64,000 bases of DNA from Mactromeris polynyma (GCA_032209605.1 JASFXZ010000016.1:12214001-12278000); one strand, 5' to 3'; counted from the first letter of the stretch, positions 33,485 through 44,982 are shown. Notes: a model not told the origin generated them from the letters alone. Numbers and translations are program-made.

Positions 33485-34982
33485 GGAGGCATGGAGGTAT
33501 ATGGAGGCACGGAGGTCTATGGAGGCACGGAGGTCTATGGAGGCACAGAGGTCTATGGAGGCATGGAGGTCTATGGAGGCTCGGAGGTCTATGGAGGCAC
33601 GGAGGTCTATGGTGGAACGGAGGTATATGGAAGCACGGAGGTCCATGGAGGCACGGAGGTCTATGGAGGCACGGAGGTCTATGGAGGCACGGAGGTCTAT
33701 GGAGGCATGGAGGTCTATGGAGGCATGGAGGTCTATGGAGGTCTATGGAGGCATGGAGGTCTATGGAGGCACGGAGGTATATGGAGGCACGGAGGTCTAT
33801 GGAGGCACGGAGGTCTATGGAGGCACGGAGGTCTATGGAGGCATGGAGGTCTATGGAGGTTTATGGAGGCATGGAGGTCTATTGAGGCACGGAGGTATAT
33901 GGAGGCACGGAGGTCTATGGAGGTCTATGGAGGCATGGAGGTCTATGGAGGTATATGGAGGCACGGAGGTCTATGGAGGTATATGGAGGCATGGAGGTCT
34001 ATGGAGGCATGGAGGTATATGAAGGCACGGAGGTATATGGAGGCACGGAGGTCTATGGAGGCACGGAGGTCTGTGGAGGTATGTGGAGGTCTATGAAAAC
34101 ATGTATGTCTATGAAGGCACTGAATTCTGTGGAGGTATGTTGAGTTCTATGGAGGCATGTATGTCTATGGAGGCATGGAGGTCTATGGAGGAATGTAGGT
34201 CTATTGAGGCATGTAGGTCTATGGAGGCATGGAGGTCTATGGAGGCATGGAGGTCTATGGAGGCATGGAGGTCTATGGAGGCATGGAGGTCTATGGAGGC
34301 ATGGAGGTCTATGGAGGCATGTATGTCTATGGAGGCATGTAGGTCTATGGAGGCATGGAGGTCTATGGAGGCATGGAGGTCTATGGAGGTATGTGGAGGT
34401 GTATGGAGACACAGAAGTCTATGGAGGCATGGAGGTATATGGAGGCACGGAAGTCTATGGAGGCATGGGGGTCTATGGAGGTCTATGGAGGTACGGAGGT
34501 CTATGGAGGTATGTGGAGGTGTATGGAGACACAGAAGTCTATGGAGGTATATGGAGGCACGGAAGTCTATGGAGGCACGGAGGTTTATGAAGGTACGGAG
34601 GTCTGGGGAGGTATGTGGAGGTCTATGGAGACATGTAGGTCTATGAATGCACGGAGGTCTATGAAGGTACGGAGGTCTGGGTAGGTATGTGGAGGTCTAT
34701 GGAGACATGTAGGTCTATGAAGGCACGGAAGTCTATGGAGGCACGGAGGTCTATGCAGGTACGGAGGTTTGTTGAGGTGTTTGGAGGTCTATGGAGGCAT
34801 GGAGGTCTATGGAGGCACGGAGGTCTATGAAGGTACGGAGGTCTGTGGAGGTATGTGGAGGTCTATGGAGACATGTAGGTCTATGAAGGCATGGAGGTCT
34901 ATGGAGGCACGGAGGTCTATGCAGGTACGGAGGTTTGTTGAGGTGTTTGGAGGTCTATGGAGGCATGGAGGTCTATGGAGGC
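33485..34982 (+). repeat. 18-bp tandem repeat, about 1.5 kb, with higher-order blocks
   Basis: The unit is ATGGAGGCACGGAGGTCT with C/T and G/A variants (GGCATGGAGG, GGTATATGG). Longer blocks are duplicated within it: CTATGGAGGTATGTGGAGGT recurs 120 bases apart (34381, 34501), GGTATGTGGAGGTCTATGG blocks 74 bases apart near 34611, and GCAGGTACGGAGGTTTGTTG 166 bases apart (34755, 34921). Open frames of 60-201 codons exist in several frames on both strands because 18 is divisible by three. No flanking element ends were found. Confidence 0.95.
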
Positions 34983-35039
34983 GCAGACAGAGACAGTGAC
35001 ATTGTGGTCTATTGAAGGATAATTGTATATGGTGACGTA

Positions 35040-35405
35040 ACGTTTGACTCCTGGTCAGACGGTTGTGAGGTCGAATCACGCCATAGGCAAGGTTATTCCA
35101 TGGTCTTCACGAGCTCATAATGATGCGCAAGCATCGTTTAAAATAATACAGGAAATATATTCATCAATAGTGACTAATATAAATGTGTAATCACCACAGA
35201 CAGTACTAACAGTCTTACGGGCGTGACTTTGAAAAACCAAGATCCCGCGTACGATGCTTTTCATCGGTCACGTAAATGAACCAGGCGTGGTTTTGGAACT
35301 GGGGCATCTCCTGTATCGTGCACTATCCTCCAAATATCTAAAATGACTTCCGGAGGCGTCGCCCATATGGGAAACTGGTGGCGACGATAAATACACGCAA
35401 AAACA
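35040..35405 (+). mobile_element. SINE family S with aberrant head
   Basis: The S body starts near 35203 (AGTACTAACAGTCTTACGGG, CGTACGATGCTTTTCATCGG, TGCACTATCCTCCAAATATC) and ends TGGTGGCGACGATAAATACA. About 100 bases further upstream, a separate tRNA-like piece with a GAGGTCGAATCACG B-box-like word lies near 35065. Either the head diverged and gained an insertion, or two elements abut. Confidence 0.65.
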
Positions 35406-36448
35406 ACGCAGTAACGAGCAAACCGAAAAGTCGCAGCAGACGAGAGGGTGAAAATAATTGTTATAACGATACTAGAACATGTTTGTGAGTCATTTCTGAT
35501 CGATCTTGTAAATTGGAAAATACAGTCAAGGTGTAGCTATTATTTTTGGATACCAGTTTTCTAAGCAATTTTCGCTCTCTCATAAAATGGCCGTAAAATT
35601 GGTTTATATTTACAATTAACTTGATACGTTGCTCTGAATCACTTTATACTTCCAATATCTATGTAATGAAATTTTCTATCTGAACATCGAGAAGATTCTA
35701 TACTCTGTTAAATATCCAATCTATGCATAATAATCTTTATTGTAATATGAATTTAATTGACAATCAACAGCCGAATGGATTCGATGCTATTTTTAAAACA
35801 TTAACATCCGGATTCTTACGATTCTCACTTTTCATAACTTTGAAACTATTCCAAGTTATCTTGTAAACTACACTTACAGACGACGTCAGTTGCTTTACAC
35901 GGGATTAAATCAATCGAAATGATAGGTTTGACGATAAAATTAAAGATATTTTTTTTCCAAACATTTCTGGAAGTATTTTCTGCGTGGGCGTTGTTTCGCT
36001 GGCATGAATTTCGTGAGTCTCATATTCAATTAGTCTGGATTTCATTTCACATGATAATTAACCATTGTTCGATTTATGTATAAAAAGTGTGTCTAGGCAG
36101 ACTTTCAAAATATTTGGAAATACCTATTGCTCATTATTTTTGTCTAGAAGTAGCGTTATATACCAAACACAGTACCATTTAGTAAGTACTACATGTACAA
36201 GGCAAAATAATAAAAAATGTATTTGTGTGTTGGACCCCCTACATGCCCGCCAAAAATGTTGTGCTCCAAATAATTGGATTGTCCTATAACAAAAAGTGTT
36301 TAGTCTTGATCATATCTTGAGAAAATATTGAAACAATCACTAAATACTTAAACAAGAATAATTTTCCAAACTCCCGATTTCAATAATTAGGGTCGGACGA
36401 CACCAGACTTTTTAATGTGGCCTTGAATGTGACTTTCCTGTTGTACAA
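35406..36448. other. No recognisable feature
   Basis: AT-rich unique-looking sequence. A 74-codon plus-strand frame at 36065-36289 has no identifiable motif. Confidence 0.4.
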
Positions 36449-36641
36449 TACAGTCAAACCTGTCTGTAAAGACCACCCATGGGAACAGCAAAATGTGGTC
36501 TTTGTTTACAGGTGGTCTCTATTAACAGATTAAATATCATTGAAAATGGTCTGATGGGAGATAAAATTGGTGGTCTTTGCAGACAGGTTTTGCAATAGTG
36601 GTCTTTGTTCGCAGGTGGTCTTTAACACAGGTTTGACTGTA
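36449..36641 (+). mobile_element. Family B MITE, copy B4
   Basis: A 193-bp copy from TACAGTCAAACCTGTCTGT to ACACAGGTTTGACTGTA, the best consensus-like copy in the window, with TA at both ends. Confidence 0.93.
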
Positions 36642-36654
36642 TATCTATTGTACA

Positions 36655-36808
36655 CAATTTATCGTTATATTCATTCGTTCGTTTCATGGTCTCATGTGAT
36701 GTAGGCTACTGTATATTTTGTACTTTGTATGTGATTGTATTTAACGATGTACCTACTTTGTACAAGTCAAAACAATTAAATGTTATGTTCTGTTCTGTTC
36801 TGTTCATA
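36655..36808 (+). mobile_element. Probable non-LTR retrotransposon 3' end with TTCTG tail
   Basis: Sequence with TTTGTACTTTGTATGTGATT and AAAACAATTAAATGTTATG ends in a pentamer run (TGTTCTGTTCTGTTCTGTTC). A microsatellite tail is typical of LINE 3' ends that do not use poly(A). There is no second copy in the window, so the 5' boundary is arbitrary. Confidence 0.45.
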
Positions 36809-37246
36809 AAAAGATAATAAAAATGTTAGCATCGTCCTTCCTAAATTGGGGTCAAAAACAGCTTAACTTCGGGAACCATTTAATGACTTCCGCTATACGA
36901 AAGTGAAGAAACGCTATTATATGTACATTTTATCGACAAATTGCACACATGAGTTGAAAAAAAATGATTTTACCGTCGGAGAATTTGACTTGTATTTGTC
37001 ATAAAATAGCCCTTATGTTTTCTTCAAGCAAATAGACAGTTTTACAAGAATAGTGAATTTTAGTGCCAAGAATTAATTCTGAATAAAGGATACAATTTGT
37101 CAAGTGCTGTCAACGCTCACGTAAAGTGGAATGTTAATTCTATTGACAATAATAAGTGCATTGATTTATTCTTCAGTTGTGTTTACCCAAGCCTCAAGTT
37201 ATATTTACAAATATTGGTATCATTGATTTGACATGACATAGTATAG
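36809..37246. other. No recognisable feature
   Basis: AT-rich sequence preceding the 45-bp array. Confidence 0.4.
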
Positions 37247-38236
37247 TCTTCGCTATAGTGTGTCGAATGATAACGTTTTGATGCAAAGGGATCTTCGATA
37301 TAGTTTGTCGAATGATAACGTTATGAGGCAAAGGGGTCTTCGATATAGTGTGTCGAATGATAACGTTATGAGGCAACGGAGTCTTCGATATAGTGTGTCG
37401 AATGATAACGTTATGAGGCAAAGGGGTCTTCGATATAGTGTGTCGAATGATAACGTTATGAGGCAAAGGGGTCTTCGATATAGTGTGTCGAATGATTACG
37501 TTATGAGGCAAAGGGGTCTTCGATATAGTTTGTCGAATGATAACGTTATGAGGCAAAGGGGTTTCGATATAGTGTGTCGAATGATAACGTTATGAGGCAA
37601 AGGGGTCTTCGATATAGTGTGTCGAATGATAACGTTATGAGGCAAATGGGTCTTCGATATAGTGTGTCGAATGATAACGTTATGAGGCAAAGGGGTCTTC
37701 GATATAGTGTGTCGAATGATTACGTTATGAGGCAAAGGGGTCTTCGATATAGTTTGTCGAATGATAACGTTATGAGGCAAAGGGGTTTCGATATAGTGTG
37801 TCGAATGATAACGTTATGAGGCAAAGTGGTCTTCGATATAGTGTGTCGAATGATAACGTTATGAGGCAAATGGGTCTTCGATATAGTGTGTCGAATGATA
37901 ACGTTATGAGGCAAAGGGGTCTTCGATATAGTGTGTCGAATGATAACGTTATGAGGCAAAGGGATCTTCGATATAGTGTGTCGAATGATAACGTTATGAG
38001 GCAAAGGGATCTTCGATATAGTTTGTCGAATGATAACGTTATGAGGCATAGGGGTCTTCGATATAGTTTGTCGAATGATAACGTTATGAGGCAAAGGGGT
38101 CTTCGATATAGTGTGTCGTTGATAACGTTATGAGGCAAAGGGGTCTTCGCTATAGTGTGTCGAATGATAACGTAATGAGGCAAAGGGGTCTTCGATATAG
38201 TTTGTCGAATGATAACATTATGAGGCAAAGGGGTCA
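37247..38236 (+). repeat. 45-bp tandem repeat, about 22 copies
   Basis: The unit contains CTTCGATATAGTGTGTCGAA then TGATAACGTTATGAGGCAAA and GGGGT. Successive CTTCG words at 37338 and 37383 are 45 apart. A block of five units carrying a TTACG variant and a one-base-short unit (GGGGTTTCG) is repeated 224 bases apart (37495, 37719). ATAACGTTAT inside each unit is a perfect 10-bp palindrome. Open frames on both strands come from the period being divisible by three. Confidence 0.95.
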
Positions 38237-38340
38237 AGGTGTAGATCCCTTGACTCAAGATCCGAAGGTCGTGTGTTCCAAGTCCGTCTTGGGCGGGTGT
38301 TGAACCCCGAACCTCAAAATCAGTGACTTGACTATTAGCA
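38226..38340 (+). repeat. tRNA-like SINE scrap at the array edge
   Basis: Immediately at the 3' end of the 45-bp array, GGTCAAGGTGTAGATCCCTT, AGATCCGAAGGTCGTGTG and TTCCAAGTCC follow the layout of a tRNA-derived SINE head (A box to B box). The body that follows (GGGTGTTGAACCCCGAACC) is not one of the families found elsewhere in the window. Confidence 0.4.
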
Positions 38341-38884
38341 ATTGAAAATACAATTTACGTCTGAAATCCTGAATAATAATGACATTGTATGTTGATTCTT
38401 TGTGAACACTTCATAAATTATATACTTACATACGAATATGTTATATTGCATGATTTGATATATTTACATAAAAATAATAATTGTATGCATCTTAGTATCG
38501 TGTGTGATATTTTGCATGCGTATATTTACGTCTTGAAATATATTATTTTGACAACACACATACTATGTACTCTTGCGTCTTAATTATATTATATGTACAT
38601 TTGTAAATGATAAGTTTTTGACTGATTTGTATTATGTACCTAATGCCTAAATTTGGTGTTGTTGTTGTTGTTACTTAGGCGCGAGTTCTGGCTAGTACCC
38701 AAGGAGACTACATGCTAAAGTACTTAATACGAGTCGTAAATTTGTGTCACAATCGACGTAAAGTAAATTAATTTCAACTACAACAAAAGAATCATAAAAT
38801 AACTCATTATAATTGTCATCTGTTCAAAGAAATCTTCAATTCTTGAAAGATCAATCCTATTCGTAGCAAAACGTTTGTGAAATC
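38341..38884. other. No recognisable feature
   Basis: AT-rich sequence with a short GTTGTTGTTGTTGTT run near 38658. No gene seen. Confidence 0.45.
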
Positions 38885-39246
38885 AAACATAGTCTCGTTC
38901 AATCGAATTCAACGGCTCCGAAATTTTAGTTCGAATAATACATGGTTTTGAGTAGCCCATGTCCATTAGACGTGCCTACGAAGATTCATTGGGACCTGTT
39001 ATAAATTTCGGATGATATAAAGTATTCGGATGATACAAAGTATTCGGATGATACCAAATATTCGGATGATACCAAGTATTCGGATGATACCAATTATTTG
39101 GATGATACCAAGTATTCGGATGATACCAAGTATTCGGATGATACCAAATATTCGGATGATACAAAGTATTCGGATGATACCAACTATTCGGATGATACCA
39201 AATATTCGGATGATACCAAGTATTCGGATGATACCAAGTATTCATA
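38885..39246 (+). mobile_element. Family D MITE with internal 18-bp expansion
   Basis: GTCTCGTTCAATCGAATTCA, CGAATAATACATGGTTTTGA, AGCCCATGTCCATTAGACG and TTCGGATGATATAAAG run in the same order as the unexpanded copy at 32.54 kb. From 39005 to 39246 the TATTCGGATGATACCAAG unit (18 bp) is repeated about 13 times. The right terminal repeat that should follow is absent, so the array replaces or truncates it. Confidence 0.75.
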
Positions 39247-39552
39247 ATCCAAGAATTAATTCCCTTACCCAGGGAAGCTCAACAAAGAAACTAGTAAGTT
39301 CTGCGAACTCATGAACTAAGACACTGATGAATGATTACACGAAATCTATTTTCGGCAACACAGTTTTATTATTAGAATAAATAATTAATTAGGCAATATT
39401 AGCTCGCCTCATATGTTAACGGGAACAAGATTAGGCCAATTAACTATGAGACTGTGAATAATTATACAGGCCGACTGTCTCGATTTCACTATATTTATCA
39501 GAGGTGAAAATAAATCGATCGCATCGTTCAGAAAGTATTAAAGTCAAGTTTT

Positions 39553-39800
39553 TACAGTGAAACCTCAATGATAAGACCACCTCAATAATAAGACCACCTC
39601 AATGATAAGACCACCTCAATGATAAGACCACCTTATAAGACCACCTCAAAATTAAGACCACCTCAAAAAAAAGAACACAATGTTCAAGTCTATTTTCATT
39701 GGTTTGCTCTTTATTCAACCTCAATATTATGACCACCATTACAAGGGAGATAATTTTTCAAGGGTCCCAATGGTGGTCTCATTATCGAGGTTATACTGTA
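39553..39800 (+). mobile_element. Family A MITE, copy A5, with 17-bp expansion
   Basis: TACAGTGAAACCTCAATGAT to TTATCGAGGTTATACTGTA with intact TA ends. Near the left end AAGACCACCTCAATGAT is repeated about six times (39571-39668). The rest of the element (TCAACCTCAATATTATGACC, AGGGTCCCAATGGTGGTC) is as in other copies. Confidence 0.88.
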
Positions 39801-39861
39801 TACGTCATGAATACCAAACTAATGTTAATAAAGAAAATGTATATGATATGTTTATGTTAAA

Positions 39862-40000
39862 ACAGAGAGAATACGTAACTACAGGGAACGCCACATACAC
39901 AAGACAGTGCCTCCCCACGCAGACCTCCGGAAAAACAACAATCCACAAAACATATGGCACTTTAGGGGATCAAATGGTACACGTAGGGGATATATGAGTG
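39862..40000 (+). repeat. Family F dispersed repeat, 5' part
   Basis: CAGAGAGAATACGTAACTAC, GGGAACGCCACATACACAAG, ACAGTGCCTCCCCACGCAGA and CTCCGGAAAAACAACAATCC match the family F start. Truncated at its 3' side. The 105-codon frame across copy A5 and this copy is an artefact. Confidence 0.8.
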
Positions 40001-40654
40001 CGATATTACATGGAAATACGTGTACTTCGGTGTAATATCAAAAGTTATTTCATCGAGAGAGCAGCGGACGGAATGTTTTTTACGAGTGGCGTAGTGACTA
40101 GTGAACATTAAAGTGAGATGCTTACGAGATGAAATAACTCGATCTTATCAAGAAATATCCAAATCTTCTGTTAATTTCATGCAACATTTGAGTCTTTTTA
40201 TTTTTTCACTTGTTAATCTATATCCAATTCCTCGTTGAATGCCACAATATTTAACATGACGTCATTATTATCACATTGAAAATTTCTCTGGATCATAATT
40301 CACCGTTATTACATGATAAACCACAGGAAACATGAAATATGTGTATGTATATATAGATGTATGTGTAATATATGTGTTGAAATTTTTCTGGCTGTATGTT
40401 AATTTACCTGTATACAGATTTCAAGACCTAGATGACCGCGTAATTTGAATATTGAAACAAAACGAAAATATTAATCATACAGGACATACTGATATGTGTT
40501 TACCTTTAACCTATTAGAATAAATAATACTCACCCTATCCATGTTTGTAACTATGGTATCTGATATACTATCTCCTGTGGCTGTAGTGTTTGTGTCTTTT
40601 ATTCCAAATATTAGTACTAACGAAAAAACAATAGGACCATTGTTGTGACTTTCA
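40001..40654. other. No recognisable feature
   Basis: AT-rich sequence, no gene seen. Confidence 0.4.
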
Positions 40655-40877
40655 TACTGTGGCACAGAGGTGACATGTGCATGTTTTTATTTATCTCGTG
40701 CGCACGAGTTAGTTATCTCGTGCGCACGACTCAGTAACGCGTGCGCACGACTTAGTTATCTCGTGCGCACGACTCAGTAACGCGTGCGCACGACTTAGTT
40801 ATCTCGTGCGCACGACTTAGTAACTCGTGCGCACGAGATAAATAAAAACATACACATGTCACCTCTGTGCCACCGTA
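40655..40877. mobile_element. Palindromic MITE with seven GTGCGCAC boxes
   Basis: The arms are nearly perfect inverted repeats: GTGGCACAGAGGTGACATGT on the left and ACATGTCACCTCTGTGCCAC on the right, each continuing through ATTTTTATTTATCTCGTGCGC-type sequence. TA lies at both outer ends. The core holds seven GTGCGCAC palindromes spaced about 21-22 bp, alternating TCTCGTGCGCACGA and CGCGTGCGCACGA. Each box is itself an 8- to 12-bp palindrome with two CpGs or more. Confidence 0.88.
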
Positions 40878-41128
40878 CTTTCAAGACAAAAGAGGTATTG
40901 CATTGTATCTTAACATGGACTTGTGCTCTTAGAGTTTGGTCTTCAATACTGACCAAGTTTTTATGTGGGATGTCTTAGGTCGAGATCATAATGATTGCGT
41001 ATTTATCACAGTTTTAGTCGCCGTTTGATTAGTTTTTTATGGATCCCTATAAAAAAGTCAGTAACTTTCGCAATTGGTTCTTGAACCTTTATGTGTCGGT
41101 CACTGAAATGTCATCAGTTCAGTGATGA

Positions 41129-41275
41129 ACAGTAAAACCTCACTTAAAGACCATCTCACTTAAAGACCATCTCACTTAAATAAGACCACCTCAAAATTAA
41201 GAAGACATTTTTCAAGTCCGTTTTTGCTGTTTTTCTCTTTAATCACCCTCAGTAAAAAAATACCACCTCAATAGG
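41129..41275 (+). mobile_element. Family A MITE, copy A6, 3' truncated
   Basis: ACAGTAAAACCTCACTTAAA, a doubled GACCATCTCACTTAAA phrase, TCAAGTCCGTTTTTGCTG and TACCACCTCAATAGG, then the homology stops. The right terminal repeat is missing. Confidence 0.8.
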
Positions 41276-41751
41276 AAATGTGCTCCAGCGACTACGCTAA
41301 CCGGGCGCGCGTTTCCGCTAGGTACGACAATCAAACGCCATTCCCCGGGTTCGAGCAAACCATCAATAGATTGACAGTCGCGTGCATTCTGGAAGTTATT
41401 CTGCAGGTTAGAATCCAGCTGTTTCTATCAGATCGTTTAACAAATCTGTAATACAGATGAAACATCGATCGATCAATCCTACAATTATATTTGTTATCAT
41501 ATTACCAAAAAAAGTGTAACTTGGCGAAAACAATAACTTTTATTCATATATGGAGATCACGTTTCTCTTCATCCATTTGTTGTACAAATACTACGTAACC
41601 ACGTGACTATTGTTATAAATATGACCTTAGTTAATGGTCCAATTTATGGAATAACTGATCAATTCAACAAAATATGAAAGCAATGAATATGAGCCTCGCT
41701 AAGGGAAAATCCTTGCCGGCTTCGTTCGTTAATAATTCATCCGAGTCTTTT
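41276..41751. other. No gene; faint tRNA-like patch
   Basis: Around 41285-41365 a GC-rich patch has a CCCCGGGTTCGAGC B-box-like word, but the A box and stems are poor. The rest is AT-rich without features. Confidence 0.3.
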
Positions 41752-41960
41752 TATCGTAAAATCTGAAAAATTCGCGAGTCTATTATTTCGCGAATTGGAG
41801 TTATCGAGTTATTTCGCGAGGTTAAATTTTCGCGAAATTTTACTTTCAGTTTTGTCGTAACATTAACCCAGCAGTATTCAGTGAACATTTAATTTCGCGA
41901 ATATACCAATATCGCAAAAACCGCGAAATGAATCACTGCGATATGACTGATGTTACAGTA
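41752..41960. mobile_element. Family K MITE, diverged copy
   Basis: TATCGTAAAATCTGAAAAAT at the left and TGATGTTACAGTA at the right resemble the family K ends. Inside, TTCGCGA/TCGCGAA words recur at least six times (ATTTCGCGAATTGG, TTTCGCGAGGTTAA, TTTTCGCGAAATTT). Confidence 0.65.
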
Positions 41961-42573
41961 TTGTTGTTCCCGTAAATGGGCTCGTTATGCGTCATTAACA
42001 TTTTGTCATTGTTACAGGTAATGAATGAGTTTAACTCACATGGGAATACCGCGCATTTGTATCTGACAAATTAGCGACAATTAGACTTGAAAACAAACGC
42101 TACATTAGTCATGCATTTCAAAACATTTTGTTTAACAACAAATTCCATTACAATAGACAATTATCAATTTGTATTATATTAACAATGGATCAATCTCATT
42201 TCAATTTCACGTTTTTTTTTTGTTTTTTTTTTTAATAAGGTACTCAAAAATACAAAATTAGGTTAAAGTTAATTCCGTGTTTCGTACATAGTCGCGATCA
42301 CGTGTCGTTCTCAAAGTGTCTCCTTTTTAATTTTGGTTTTTGTCCCCTCTTATGTATTTTACTTTGTAACCTAAGGATCTATCTGAGTAGTCCCCTGTTT
42401 AAAATCAATATCTTTTTATTAAGATTTCTTCTACTATGAACCAGTTAAAATGTAGTGTAATATTTTAAATTCTACATCATTATAGCCGAACAGTTGACAT
42501 CAACACGTACATTATAACATGGACCATTGAATGTTAAAAAATGGTGTCTTATCTATATAAAAAACGAGACATA
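41961..42573. other. No recognisable feature
   Basis: AT-rich sequence with a T-rich run near 42210-42233. No gene seen. Confidence 0.4.
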
Positions 42574-44013
42574 TCGGATCATGACGGCTGTATCACGATG
42601 ACAGCAGTATCACTATATGTATCGCATCATGACAACTGTGTCACGATGACAGCAGTATCCATATATGTATCGCACCATGACGACTGTATCACGATGACAG
42701 CAGTATCACTATATGTATCGCATCATGATGACTGTATCACGATGACAGCAGTATCACTATATGTATCGCATCATGATGACTGCATCACGATGACAGCAGT
42801 ATCACTATATGTATCGCACCATGACGACTGTATCACGATGATAGCAGTATCACTATATGTATCGCACCATGACGACTGTATCACGATGACAGCAGTATCA
42901 CTATATGTATCGCATTATGACGAATGTATCACGATGACAGCAGTATCCCTATATGTATCGCACCATGACGACTGTATCACGATGACAGCAGTATCACTAT
43001 ATGTATCGCATCATGACAACTGTGTCACGATGACAGCAGTATCACTATATGTATCGCATCATGACGACTGTGTCACGATGACAGCAGTATCACTATATGT
43101 ATCGCATCATGACGAATGTATCACGATGACAGCAGTATCACTATATGTATCGCACCATGACGAATGTATCACGATGACAGCAGTATCACTATATGTATCG
43201 CATCATGACGAATGTATCACGATGTCAGCAGTTTCACTATATGTATCGCATCATGACGAATGTATAACGATGACAACAGTATCACTATATATTACGCATC
43301 ATGACGAATGTATCACGATGTCAGCAGTTTCACTATATGTATCGCATCATGACGAATGTATAACGATGACAACAGTATCACTATATATTACGCATCATGA
43401 CGAATGTATCACGATGTCAGCAGTTTCACTACATGTATCGCAGCATCACGACTGTATCATGATGACAGCAGTTTCACTACATGTATAGCAGCATCACGAC
43501 TGTATCATGATGACAGCAGTATCACTATATGTATCGCAGCATCACGACTGTATCATGATGACAGCAGTATCACTATATGTATCGCAGCATCACGACTGTA
43601 TCATGATGACAGCAGTATCACTATATGTATCGCATTATGACAAATGTATCACGATGACAGCAGTTTCACTACATGTATCGCAGCATGACGACTGTATCAC
43701 GATGACAGCAGTATCACTATATGTATCGCACCATGACGGTTGTATCACGATACATGTCGCACCATGACGGCTATACTACGATGACATCAGTATCACTTTA
43801 TGTGTCGCACCATGACGGCTATACTACGATGACAGCAGTATCACTATATGTATCGCAGCATCACGACTGTATCATGATGACAGCAGTATCACTATATGTA
43901 TCGCATTATGACAAATGTATCACGATGACAGCAGTTTCACTACATGTATCGCAGCATGACGACTGTATAACGATGACAGCAGTATCACTTTATGTATCGC
44001 ATCATGGCGACTG
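42574..44013 (+). repeat. 48-bp tandem repeat, about 30 copies
   Basis: The unit is GCATCATGACGACTGTATCA, CGATGACAGCAGTATCACTA, TATGTATC. GCATCAT words at 42624 and 42720 are two periods apart. Local variants cluster: GAATGTATCACGATGTCAGC around 43200-43400, and GCAGCATCACGACTGTATCATG around 43440-43600. A block with GCATTATGACAAATG is duplicated 271 bases apart (43632, 43903). A 315-codon frame (42541-43488, 16-residue repeat) is open but has no independent support as a gene. Confidence 0.95.
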
Positions 44014-44498
44014 ATCTTGATAAGTATCGTACTGTGAGATAAGCGTATCGTTACGCCCCTAATGTTGTGAATATGGCCTTTAAACTACTAACCTTTCTTA
44101 CTTACTAAGCATCGGAATGTACGTCTGTTAAAATGTCACAACAACAAAATATCTAGACAGTAACATTTTAATGGTTTCAACTACGATCAACTTTTCTGTT
44201 ATGTTATATATAATTCAACATTAGCTACAAGAAAAAAGCTGTTGTCGAAGGTTTGATGGCTGTTTTATTGAGACTTGTATTGTTTTATACCAGTCAGCTA
44301 CTAAAACAAAAGAAATAAAACCAGTTATTTGTAGAAATTGCCGACATTAAAACTGTTTTCAGGGTTAAATTATCTGGGCGAACGCAATCGACTTGTGAGC
44401 AGAGTCAGAGAGTTGATGCCAACCTTATATTGTTATTTGTTTCCGGTACACCGATAGATGCACAGCAAGTGAAACCGATTTAATTTGTTATTCTTTTT
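44014..44498. other. No recognisable feature
   Basis: AT-rich sequence between the 48-bp array and the 179-bp duplication, no gene seen. Confidence 0.4.
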
Positions 44499-44856
44499 CG
44501 ATTTTTTTACGTATCGAAGCCAAAAATGTTGAAAATTTGAAAAAAATTGAGAAAATTAATCCACCAACTTGCCTGGCTCATTCTGTGTATCAAAATTGCA
44601 AACAGATATCTGTATCAAAAACAATTGATATACAGTAAGAGTTCTTAACCCCATTACAAATATGTTCATTCTAATTTCGATTTTTTTACGTATCGAAGCC
44701 AAAAATGTTGAAAATTTGAAAAAATTGAGAAAATTAATCCACCAACTTGCCTGGCTCATTCTGTGTATCAAAATTGCAAACAGATATCTGTATCAAAAAC
44801 AATTGATATACAGTAAGAGTTCTAAACCCCATTACAAATATGTTCATTCTAATTTT
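44499..44856 (+). repeat. Recent tandem duplication, two 179-bp units
   Basis: CGATTTTTTTACGTATCGAA at 44499 recurs at 44678. Units differ by a one-base change in an A run and TTCTTAACC versus TTCTAAACC, so the duplication is young. The unit itself has no coding features or similarity elsewhere in the window. Confidence 0.95.
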
Positions 44857-44909
44857 AAAGGGTTTTTCCCAAGCCTTCGGATCTAACACTTATGTCGGTT
44901 TAATTCCCT

Positions 44910-44982
44910 TGAGCAGGGTTTTAAACCTATGACATCCGGTTCGGAAGTCGAGTGCTCGGCCAAATGAACCAACAAAGCGGGC
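44910..44982 (-). repeat. tRNA-like SINE head
   Basis: The minus strand has TTGGTTCATTTGGCCGAGCA (A-box-like) and CATAGGTTTAAAACCCTGC (B-box-like) at the expected distance. No SINE body was recognised next to it, and the stems are imperfect, so it is a relic rather than a tRNA gene. Confidence 0.4.

Noticed and set aside
33410..35079. Several 76-201 codon open frames on both strands
   Set aside because: They arise from the 18-bp tandem unit and are open in several frames at once, which is not expected of a coding gene.
37194..38258. CRISPR-like array with 45-bp units
   Set aside because: The units are contiguous without unique spacers, and the genome is eukaryotic. This is a minisatellite.
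41285..41365. tRNA-like patch with a GGGTTCGAGC word
   Set aside because: Only a B-box-like word is present. The A box and stems cannot be drawn convincingly.
42541..43488. 315-codon open frame as a real gene
   Set aside because: It is built almost wholly from a 48-bp tandem unit divisible by three, so a missing stop propagates through the array. No signal peptide, domain or splice evidence was seen.
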